Assembly: GCA_031178305.1 (NCBI GenBank)
Contig: JAPSJG010000244.1
Location: 1 to 6,194 of the forward strand
Direction of reading: 5' to 3'
Source: Sinorhizobium sp.
GTDB lineage: Bacteria; Pseudomonadota; Alphaproteobacteria; Rhizobiales; Rhizobiaceae
DNA: 6,194 nucleotides
Shown here: piece after piece, positions 1 through 5,192 of the stretch
How positions within the stretch are numbered: position 1 is the stretch's first letter
Layout of the letters: every line of letters begins with the position of its first letter
Program-made: the position numbers and the translations under genes
The notes under the pieces: model-generated
What the model was told of the DNA's origin: nothing
The model's database searches: none
What the model saw: the letters and a program-made list of their open reading frames with translations, nothing else

Positions 1-193
1 TCTTGTCGACACCCATGGTGAGCCCCGCCTTCTCGCACCAGGACTGGAAAAGCCGGCGGCCTTCGCCGTCCGCATCCGTCAAGGTCTGGCGGTTGTTGCC
101 GCCGGCAACGCCGGGGCCGATCTTCGCCATTTCCATCAACGAATCCCACAGGCGGTCGGCATTGACGCGCCTATTCTCGCCAGGTGCTGCCAT
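1..193 (-). CDS. hyuC: M20-family Zn-dependent amidohydrolase (N-carbamoyl-beta-alanine / N-carbamoyl-amino acid hydrolase), N-terminal fragment
   Basis: Only the first 64 codons are in the window; the gene runs off the left edge. The peptide begins MAAPGENRRVNADRLWDSLM and continues with EMAKIGPGVAGGNNRQTLTD. This is the N-terminal signature of the hydantoinase/carbamoylase branch of the M20 metallopeptidase family (beta-ureidopropionase, L-carbamoylase, allantoate amidohydrolase). These cytoplasmic enzymes remove the carbamoyl group from N-carbamoyl amino acids, releasing CO2 and ammonia. The metal ligands and catalytic residues lie outside the window. The ATG at 193-191 is supported by a GAGGAG Shine-Dalgarno (205-200), 6 nt upstream. 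With rutR divergent and preA nearby, the best inference is beta-ureidopropionase, step 3 of reductive pyrimidine breakdown. The visible part cannot distinguish this from a general L-carbamoylase. A RutR-like operator lies 127-142 bp upstream of the start. Confidence 0.85.
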   Translation of the reverse strand, partial: MAAPGENRRVNADRLWDSLMEMAKIGPGVAGGNNRQTLTDADGEGRRLFQSWCEKAGLTMGVDK

Positions 194-265
194 GGCGTTC
201 TCCTCTTTTTTGGCTGGGCCCTCCCCGGGGATAGCCCTCATGTTCCCGTTGGCCAAATCGGAGCT

Positions 266-287
266 TTGTTCTGTGCCCTTCGAACAA
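266..287. promoter_or_regulatory. Inverted repeat TTGTTC-N10-GAACAA in the hyuC leader region
   Basis: The half-sites TTGTTC (266-271) and GAACAA (282-287) are exact reverse complements separated by 10 nt. The dyad lies 73-94 nt upstream of the hyuC start, on the hyuC side of the RutR-like operator. It could be a second protein-binding site or a leader hairpin in the hyuC transcript. The arms are short and AT-richer than their surroundings, so chance is a real possibility. Confidence 0.25.
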
Positions 288-319
288 CCGTTGCCTTTGG
301 TGGCGATCTGGCTGATAAT

Positions 320-335
320 TTGACCGGTTGGTAAA
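320..335. promoter_or_regulatory. Putative RutR operator between hyuC and rutR
   Basis: The 16-mer TTGACCGGTTGGTAAA matches the E. coli RutR palindrome TTGACCAnnTGGTCAA at 12 of its 14 specified positions; the mismatches are G for A at 326 and A for C at 333. The site is an imperfect dyad with half-sites TTGACC and, on the other strand, TTTACC. It lies 132 bp upstream of the rutR start and 127 bp upstream of the divergent hyuC start. A very weak leftward promoter could bracket it: a TTGTAA-like -35 at 343-338 and an AT-rich -10 near 319-314. That placement would let the bound repressor block RNA polymerase. The match is seen directly; binding and function are inferred from the adjacent RutR homologue. 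Confidence 0.7.
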
Positions 336-455
336 CATTACAACTTCCGCAGCGGCACTCAAGCGGGAAAAAGAAAAAATCAAAGGTGCTGCCCAAAAAC
401 ATGGCGCGGCCGAAATTTGGGCAGATCCACTCCGGTCCATCGGGTGCGGGCATCG

Positions 456-464
456 AAAGGGGAG
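456..464 (+). promoter_or_regulatory. Ribosome binding site that sets the rutR start
   Basis: AAAGGGGAG lies just upstream of the ATG at 467, with AAGG ending 6 nt before it. The in-frame ATG at 386 would add 27 residues with no counterpart in E. coli RutR and has no comparable purine-rich site, so 467 is preferred. Confidence 0.75.
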
Positions 465-466
465 AG

Positions 467-1108
467 ATGGTACTTCCAAGAGCGGCCAAGACCCAGAGAC
501 GTACACGCATCCAGGAGCAAAAAGAAGAGCGCATCCTGGAAGCCGCCCTCGAGGTCTTCTCGGCCCATGGTTTTCGTGGCTCGACCATCGACCAGATCGC
601 CGAAGTGGCAGGCATGTCGAAGCCGAACCTGCTCTATTATTTCCGAACCAAGGAGGCGATGCACCGCGCGCTGATCGACCGCGTGCTCGACACCTGGCTC
701 GATCCGCTGCGCGAGCTCGACGCCGAGGGCAACCCGGTCGCCGAGATCCGCAGCTATATCCGGCGCAAGCTCGAATTGGCGCGGGATTTCCCGCGCGAGA
801 GCCGCCTCTTCGCCAATGAGATCCTCCAGGGCGCGCCACATATCGAGGACGAACTGAAAGGTCCGCTGAAGCAATTGGTCGACGAGAAGGCCGAGGTGAT
901 CCGCGCCTGGGCAAAGGCCGGCAAGATCGCCAAGTGCGACCCCTATCATCTGATCTTCGCGATCTGGTCGACGACCCAGCATTATGCCGACTTCGACGTG
1001 CAGGTGCGCGCCGTACTCGGCCAGGAGCACGCGGGCGAGGGGCGCTTCGAGGATGCTGCGAGGTTTCTTGAGCGGCTGTTCGTCGATGGGTTGCAGGTGC
1101 GGGAGTAG
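467..1108 (+). CDS. rutR: RutR-type TetR-family regulator of pyrimidine catabolism
   Basis: The protein has 213 residues, almost the length of E. coli RutR (212). An N-terminal TetR helix-turn-helix spans about residues 20-65 (ILEAALEVFSAHGFRG, then IAEVAGMSKPNLLYYF). The ligand-binding and dimerisation domain follows and keeps long RutR-specific stretches: SRLFANEILQGAP (112-124), DELKGPLKQLVDEK (128-141), and DPYHLIFAIWSTTQHYADF (158-176). Compared from memory with E. coli RutR, these segments are far closer than to a generic TetR member. RutR binds uracil or thymine, which releases it from DNA. E. coli RutR represses the oxidative rut operon and affects carAB; here it diverges from a reductive-pathway amidohydrolase gene and has a matching operator in the shared intergenic region. 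Autoregulation and control of hyuC are therefore inferred. Confidence 0.9.
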   Translation: MVLPRAAKTQRRTRIQEQKEERILEAALEVFSAHGFRGSTIDQIAEVAGMSKPNLLYYFRTKEAMHRALIDRVLDTWLDPLRELDAEGNPVAEIRSYIRRKLELARDFPRESRLFANEILQGAPHIEDELKGPLKQLVDEKAEVIRAWAKAGKIAKCDPYHLIFAIWSTTQHYADFDVQVRAVLGQEHAGEGRFEDAARFLERLFVDGLQVRE

Positions 1109-1165
1109 GTAAGACTGAGCTTCCGTCGCGATTGCCCAATCATCCCAACGCCGCGACCTTCGTTT

Positions 1166-1253
1166 TGACTGGGAGAAGGGACTCGCGGCACACTCCCAGT
1201 CACCTAGCTTCGCTTGCGGGTGCTTACGGGGAGAGGGCTAGGGTGAGGGGCAA
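1166..1253. repeat. Palindromic intergenic repeat, RIME/REP-like, between convergent rutR and cyaC
   Basis: The arms TGACTGGGAG (1166-1175) and CTCCCAGTCA (1193-1202) form a perfect 10-bp inverted repeat with a 17-nt loop. A second, imperfect pair follows directly: CACCTAGC (1201-1208) with GCTAGGGTG (1237-1245), one bulged base. The right end (GGGGAGAGGGCTAGGGTGAGGGGC) is the G-rich text I know from dispersed palindromic repeats between rhizobial and related proteobacterial genes (RIME/REP-type). No gene is present here. The element lies 57 nt after the rutR stop and 11 nt after the cyaC stop, so its transcript hairpins could end or protect both convergent mRNAs. No T-tract follows on either strand. 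Confidence 0.6.
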
Positions 1254-1264
1254 AGGACGGTCGC

Positions 1265-2989
1265 TCAATCCTCTGCCGGCAGAGCCTTCGAAATCTCCGC
1301 TGCATCCTCGACGATCCAGGTTTCGAGCGTCGCCTGGCGGCCGCGCAGGCTGATGTCGAGCCTCCGATTGCCCTCGAGGCTGACGCCGGCTCGATCGGCG
1401 AGTTCGACGGAGACGGCAAGCTCGCATTCGTGTTCCTTCGCCAGGCCCTCCAGCCGGCTCGCCGTGTTGATCGTGTCGCCCACCGCCGTCAGCGAGGTCG
1501 CCCGGCCGTAGCCCATCTCGCCGATGATGGCGGGGCCGGCATGCAGTCCTATCGCGAGCCTCAGCGGTTGTTCGAGTTCGGCCGCGAAGGTCTGATTGAG
1601 CGCGCGGATCCCCGCCGATAGCCGCGCGGCTGCGGTCAGCGATTGCAGGCATGCTTCCTGAAACGAGGATTTCAGCCCGAAGATCGCCAGCGCCCCGTCG
1701 CCAATGAACTTGTCGATGACGCCGCCGGAGCCTTCCACCGCCCCACCGACCATCTCGAAATAGCGATTGAGCAGGAAGACCGTATCATAGGGCAGTCGGT
1801 GCTCGGTGATGCGGGTGAAATCGCGCAGGTCGCAGAAGAGCACGGCGACGCGTCGCTCGCGCCCGCCGCCGTTCTGGCGGGCAAGCTGCGTCTTCGTGCC
1901 GAGACTGTCGCTGTCGAGGATCGGCACCACGGTGACATTATGGATGGGGCGGAACTGGCAGGCGAGACGCACATTGTCCGGGGCGCCGATACGGGTCAGC
2001 GTCGCAAGCTCCGCCTTGTCCGGCCCCGGCTGACCCTCGAGGCCCAGGATAATGCGTACGCGGCAGGTCGAGCAGCGGCCGCGGCCGCCGCAGATGGAGA
2101 CGTGGGGAATTCCGGCGGCGCGGCTTGCCTCGAGCACGCTGAAGCCGAGGCTGACTGCCGCGACGCGCCCGTCGGGATAGCGTACGCGGATACGGCCACG
2201 CGACGGCAGCGCGCGCAGGACCAGTGTTCCGCCGATAAGGCCGGTGAAGCCGGCATAGAGGGCCAGTCGGATATTCGCTGCAGTCTGGCCGTTCTGCGCG
2301 CGGCTGACGATTGCCCTGTCGCCATAGGCGCCATGTTCCGCATAGACGGGCGGAAGCGAGCGGGCGCCGCTGACGAAGCCGAACAGTGCGAAGATCGGAA
2401 CGAGAAGGGCGATCGTGTAGAGCAGGATCTCGTAACGCGGAAACCAGCTTCGGCCCCGCATCCAGAACCAGGCGCCGAGGCAGGCATGGCCCCACACCAG
2501 AAGCAGGGCAATGCTCTGCCGCGAGGCGTTGTAGGCATGCGACCAGAGTCCGCGCAGGATCATTGGATAATCGGCGTTGATTCCGGTGAGGATCGGCTCC
2601 ACGCGGCTGGCGACGACGTGGGGTATAAGGAGAAAGGGGAGGCTCAGGCCGAACACGATCTTCAGAGCCTCGCCGACAGGCATCCGCAGCGTCTGGCGGC
2701 GATAGAGGCTGTCGAGCGCCATCAGGAAGTGCAGGAGAAGGGCGCCGTAGAGGAGGAGGGTTCCGGGCGCGCTCTGCCAGAGCAGGCCCAGCATGCGCCG
2801 CCCCGCTTCCATCGCGCCGACGGAGATGAGGCCGAGCGAATGATTGAAGAAATGGCACAGGACGAAGGAGCCGAGCACGGCGCCGGAGATCAGGTGCGCT
2901 TTCTTACGGATGTCGGCGGAAAGGATCGTCAAGCAGTCTGCCCGGATATGCGGAGCCTGTGGCGGCGTCTGATGCCGCTCCTTATTCAC
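1265..2989 (-). CDS. cyaC: CyaC-type redox-responsive adenylate cyclase: diheme-like 6TM anchor, [2Fe-2S] ferredoxin domain, class III cyclase
   Basis: A 574-residue membrane enzyme forming cAMP from ATP. Six hydrophobic helices are visible at about 32-56, 74-95, 110-128, 157-176, 187-208 and 239-260. Helices 1-4 carry His46/His50, His87, His124 and His168, the pattern expected of a tetra-histidine diheme-b anchor like that of succinate:quinone oxidoreductases. A ferredoxin domain (about 266-356) has Cys300-x5-Cys306-x2-Cys309 and Cys344. The C-terminal class III domain (about 378-562) keeps every catalytic residue: metal ligands Asp387 and Asp431, adenine-selecting Lys427 and Thr501, and transition-state Asn508 and Arg512. 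S. meliloti CyaC of this architecture is known as a heme-b and [2Fe-2S] cyclase responding to quinone redox state. The start is GTG at 2989; an in-frame TAA lies upstream and only a weak GGAAAC-like site precedes it, so translation may be inefficient. lysR lies upstream on the same strand. Confidence 0.92.
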   Translation of the reverse strand: MNKERHQTPPQAPHIRADCLTILSADIRKKAHLISGAVLGSFVLCHFFNHSLGLISVGAMEAGRRMLGLLWQSAPGTLLLYGALLLHFLMALDSLYRRQTLRMPVGEALKIVFGLSLPFLLIPHVVASRVEPILTGINADYPMILRGLWSHAYNASRQSIALLLVWGHACLGAWFWMRGRSWFPRYEILLYTIALLVPIFALFGFVSGARSLPPVYAEHGAYGDRAIVSRAQNGQTAANIRLALYAGFTGLIGGTLVLRALPSRGRIRVRYPDGRVAAVSLGFSVLEASRAAGIPHVSICGGRGRCSTCRVRIILGLEGQPGPDKAELATLTRIGAPDNVRLACQFRPIHNVTVVPILDSDSLGTKTQLARQNGGGRERRVAVLFCDLRDFTRITEHRLPYDTVFLLNRYFEMVGGAVEGSGGVIDKFIGDGALAIFGLKSSFQEACLQSLTAAARLSAGIRALNQTFAAELEQPLRLAIGLHAGPAIIGEMGYGRATSLTAVGDTINTASRLEGLAKEHECELAVSVELADRAGVSLEGNRRLDISLRGRQATLETWIVEDAAEISKALPAED

Positions 2990-3022
2990 CAGATTGCCGT
3001 TTCCGACAACTTACGTTTCCTA

Positions 3023-3044
3023 CACAAACTGTTTCGTTTTTGTG
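3023..3044. promoter_or_regulatory. 22-bp dyad CACAAA-N10-TTTGTG upstream of cyaC
   Basis: CACAAA (3023-3028) and TTTGTG (3039-3044) are exact reverse complements 10 nt apart, with a smaller nested palindrome AAACTGTTT (3026-3034). The dyad ends 33 bp upstream of the cyaC GTG start, inside the 114-bp gap after lysR. This gap is clearly more AT-rich than the genes around it, which suits a promoter or operator. It is not a Crp site: TGTGA/TCACA half-sites would point the other way. I cannot name the binding protein or assign a clear -35/-10 pair. Confidence 0.35.
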
Positions 3045-3103
3045 ATCGGCTCCTGATCGCTGTGACGGCGGTGCCGCCTTTTCGACGCGCCGAAGCGTGC
3101 TGG

Positions 3104-4003
3104 CTATTCCATGACCCGCGGCAGTGACGTGGCGAGTTGATCGATGGCGACGCGCAGCTTCGGCAGCGGGCGCCGGGCTCCTGGCCAAACGGCATGAATC
3201 TTGAAGATGAGGCCGGGTCGATCGGTCAGCACACGCACCAGATCGCCGCGCTGCACACGATCGCGTACTAGCCAGCATGGCAGCCACGCAAGCCCGATTC
3301 CCTCGACGGCCGCGTCGGCGATCGCCGCCAGATCGTCGAGCCGCAGCCGGGTCTTGGGCAATACGGTCTCCGCAAGTCGACCTTCGGACGGGAAGGACCA
3401 TGGCCGCTGCTGGCCGCCGCGGTAGTAGACGATCGCGTCATGGTCGGCGAGATCCGCCACGCCCTCAGGGATCCCACGCGCCGAAAGATAGGCCGGAGAG
3501 GCGCAGACCGTCATGCGTTGCTCCGCGACGACGCGTGTCATCAGACCGGCATCGTTACCCAAAGAACCAATGCGGATAGCAAGATCGACGCCCTCGTCGA
3601 GGAGATCGGTGACGCGATCGTTGAAGGAGAGATCGAGTTCAAGCTGCGGGTGACTGCGCAGGAGGTCGCGAAAGAGTGGCGCAACGCATTGGCGTCCAAA
3701 GAGGACCGGCATGGAAACGCGCAATCGGCCACGGATTTCCTGGCGTCCGGACTCGAGGAGCGCTTCGGCCGCCCTGATCTCGCCGAGCGCCCTCTGGCAG
3801 CTCTCGTAAAAGAGCTGGCCCTCTTCCGTGAGGCTCTGTGCGCGCGTCGTGCGATGGAACAGGCGCACACCAAGCCGCTGCTCGAGTCGGGCAACCGTCT
3901 TGCCGACCGCCGAGCGAGAAAGGTTCAGCCGTGCCGCCGCCGCGGAGAAGCCGCCGGTCTCCGCCGCCTCGACGAAAACCGAAATGCCGTTCAGGTGTTC
4001 CAT
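3104..4003 (-). CDS. LysR-family transcriptional regulator, divergent from the MDR oxidoreductase gene
   Basis: The protein has 299 residues, the usual LysR-family length. The N-terminal winged helix-turn-helix (about 1-60) reads FVEAAETGGFSAAAARLNLS, then SAVGKTVARLEQRLGVRLFH and RTTRAQSLTEEG. This is the canonical LTTR DNA-binding domain and linker-helix entry. The effector domain (about 90-295) shows the periplasmic-binding-protein-like pattern RGRLRVSMP, DLAIRIG (140-146) and GIGLAWLPCWLV (235-246). It resembles the large CrgA/DsdC-like group often annotated only as LysR. The start ATG (4003-4001) is standard for the family, although its Shine-Dalgarno is poor. It is transcribed away from the MDR gene at 4108, the typical arrangement of an LTTR and its target, so control of that gene plus autoregulation is inferred. 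The effector is unknown. The gene ends 114 nt before cyaC. Confidence 0.9.
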   Translation of the reverse strand: MEHLNGISVFVEAAETGGFSAAAARLNLSRSAVGKTVARLEQRLGVRLFHRTTRAQSLTEEGQLFYESCQRALGEIRAAEALLESGRQEIRGRLRVSMPVLFGRQCVAPLFRDLLRSHPQLELDLSFNDRVTDLLDEGVDLAIRIGSLGNDAGLMTRVVAEQRMTVCASPAYLSARGIPEGVADLADHDAIVYYRGGQQRPWSFPSEGRLAETVLPKTRLRLDDLAAIADAAVEGIGLAWLPCWLVRDRVQRGDLVRVLTDRPGLIFKIHAVWPGARRPLPKLRVAIDQLATSLPRVME

Positions 4004-4042
4004 CGGATTGTATCCAGAGAAGTGACAATGATGGGAACTCTT

Positions 4043-4057
4043 ATCGCAACTGACGAT
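4043..4057. promoter_or_regulatory. Putative LTTR box ATCG-N7-CGAT between lysR and the MDR gene
   Basis: ATCG (4043-4046) and CGAT (4054-4057) form an interrupted dyad that satisfies the LysR-family rule T-N11-A (T4044, A4056) in its ATC-N9-GAT form. It lies 39 bp upstream of the lysR start and 50 bp upstream of the MDR start, as expected for a shared recognition site. Nearby direct repeats (TGTTCA at 4061-4066 and 4073-4078; GCAATC at 4080-4085 and 4086-4091) could be further contacts on the MDR side. The motif is loose, so the assignment rests mainly on location. Confidence 0.45.
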
Positions 4058-4095
4058 GCTTGTTCAACAGTATGTTCATGCAATCGCAATCGACG

Positions 4096-4102
4096 AAAGG
4101 AG
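4096..4102 (+). promoter_or_regulatory. Strong ribosome binding site that sets the MDR gene start
   Basis: AAAGGAG lies 5 nt before the ATG at 4108. This near-perfect Shine-Dalgarno makes 4108 the start rather than the in-frame ATG codons at 4060 or 4075, which would add extra residues overlapping the regulatory region. Confidence 0.8.
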
Positions 4103-4107
4103 TGAAC

Positions 4108-5130
4108 ATGTCGAAATGGATGCAGCAATGGACCATGGACGCGGTCGGCCCACGGAACCTGAAACTCACCGAACGGCCTCTGCCCGACATCGGCGCACAT
4201 GACGTGCTCGTGCGCACGACGGCGGTTTCGCTCAATTACCGCGACAAACTGGTTCTCGAAAGCGGCATGGGGCTGGATCTCACATTCCCCTTCGTTCCGG
4301 CGTCGGATTTGAGCGGCATCGTAGAAGCTGCTGGGGAAGCGGTGACGCGCTTCAGGCCCGGCGACCGCGTGATCTCGACCTTCGCGCCGGGATGGTTCGA
4401 CGGTTTGCGGCCGGGCAACGGCCGGACGCCCGCTTATGCAACGCTTGGCGGCGTGCATCCGGGCGTGATGTCGGAATATGTCGCCTTCCCGGAGGACTGG
4501 TTCGTCGCCGCGCCAATGAGCCTTGATGCTGCCGAGGCAAGCACGCTGCCATGCGCCGGCCTCACGGCCTGGTTCGCGCTGATCGAGAAGGGGCATTTAA
4601 GACCGGGCGACCGCGTCGTGGTCCAGGGAACGGGCGGTGTGGCGCTCTTCGGGCTGCAGATTGCCAAAGCCGCGGGCGCCGAGGTCATTGTGACGTCTGG
4701 CAGTCCTGAAAAGCTTGAGCGGGCGCTGGCGCTCGGAGCCGACCACGGCATCGATCGTCTGCGCGAGGACTGGGTCGAGCGGGTTCTCGCGCTCACCAGC
4801 GATCATGGTGCAGATCACATTCTGGAGATAGCCGGAGGTGCCGGGCTCGGCCAGTCGCTGAAGGCGGTGGCGCCGGATGGTCGCATCTCGGTGATCGGCG
4901 TGCTCGAAGGCTTCGAGGTTTCCGGCCCGGTTGCTCCGCTGCTTCTTAAATCGCCTGTGCTGCAAGGCATCAGCGTCGGGCATCGCCGGGCGCTCGAGGA
5001 TCTGGTCAGCGCGGTCGATCGCATCGGTCTGAAGCCGGTCATCGACAAGCGCTACAGGTTTGCCGAAGTCCCGGAAGCCCTGGTGCATCTGGATCGGGGT
5101 CCCTTTGGCAAGATCGTGATCGAGTTCTGA
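4108..5130 (+). CDS. Zinc-independent MDR-family NAD(P)-dependent oxidoreductase (quinone reductase/alcohol dehydrogenase-like)
   Basis: A 340-residue cytoplasmic medium-chain dehydrogenase/reductase. The N-terminal GroES-like domain (about 5-130) contains SLNYRDKLVLESG (41-53), the PASDLSGIVEAAGEAVTRF stretch (64-82) and GDRV (85-88), typical of the quinone-oxidoreductase side of the family. The Rossmann domain has the dinucleotide-binding loop QGTGGVALFG (173-182), followed by AGAEVIVTSGSPEKL (189-203) and LGADHGID. The C-terminal segment (311-340) closes the fold with DKRYRF and GKIVIEF. The four-cysteine structural zinc lobe and the catalytic-zinc Cys/His set of classical alcohol dehydrogenases are absent, so a zinc-free, probably NADPH-linked reductase is likely. 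The substrate cannot be read from sequence. It diverges from lysR, whose product probably regulates it, and converges on preA. A link to pyrimidine catabolism is not supported beyond adjacency. Confidence 0.88.
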   Translation: MSKWMQQWTMDAVGPRNLKLTERPLPDIGAHDVLVRTTAVSLNYRDKLVLESGMGLDLTFPFVPASDLSGIVEAAGEAVTRFRPGDRVISTFAPGWFDGLRPGNGRTPAYATLGGVHPGVMSEYVAFPEDWFVAAPMSLDAAEASTLPCAGLTAWFALIEKGHLRPGDRVVVQGTGGVALFGLQIAKAAGAEVIVTSGSPEKLERALALGADHGIDRLREDWVERVLALTSDHGADHILEIAGGAGLGQSLKAVAPDGRISVIGVLEGFEVSGPVAPLLLKSPVLQGISVGHRRALEDLVSAVDRIGLKPVIDKRYRFAEVPEALVHLDRGPFGKIVIEF

Positions 5131-5147
5131 TCCGCATGTAATCGCAA

Positions 5148-5177
5148 GAGGGCCGCCGGCGGTTACCGGCGGCCCTC
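5148..5177. terminator. Perfect GC-rich hairpin between convergent MDR gene and preA
   Basis: GAGGGCCGCCGG (5148-5159) and CCGGCGGCCCTC (5166-5177) are exact reverse complements: a 12-bp stem with a 6-nt loop. It lies 17 nt after the MDR stop and 15 nt after the preA stop on the opposite strand, where a bidirectional terminator is expected. Neither side has a real T-tract, so it may act as an imperfect intrinsic terminator, a 3'-end stabiliser or a barrier between converging polymerases. Confidence 0.7.
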
Positions 5178-5192
5178 CCTATTGCTCCAGCC

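Noticed and set aside
386..466. Upstream ATG extending rutR by 27 residues
   Set aside because: The extension is not shared with E. coli RutR, has no good ribosome binding site, and the ATG at 467 gives the family length.
171..1139. Long minus-strand open frames overlapping rutR (322 and 216 codons)
   Set aside because: Their products are Arg/Pro-rich low-complexity sequence or lack any family signature. The plus strand encodes a clear RutR homologue with a good ribosome binding site.
3023..3044. Crp/cAMP-receptor site upstream of cyaC, suggesting feedback by cAMP
   Set aside because: The half-sites read CACAAA...TTTGTG, opposite to the TGTGA...TCACA orientation needed, and no other position in the gap matches.
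3067..3078. GGCGG-TG-CCGCC hairpin followed by TTTT on the plus strand
   Set aside because: It looks terminator-like only on the plus strand, where no gene ends. For the minus-strand lysR transcript there is no T-run after it, and the loop is only 2-4 nt, so I did not annotate it as a terminator.
1643..3127. A 494-codon plus-strand open frame antisense to cyaC
   Set aside because: It mirrors the cyaC coding strand. Its translation is rich in Ala, Arg, Asp and Glu without any recognisable domain, whereas the minus strand gives a complete, well-conserved three-domain enzyme. High-GC codon bias produces such frames.
3440..4105. A 221-codon plus-strand open frame antisense to lysR
   Set aside because: No recognisable domain. 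The opposite strand encodes a full-length LysR protein with canonical motifs.
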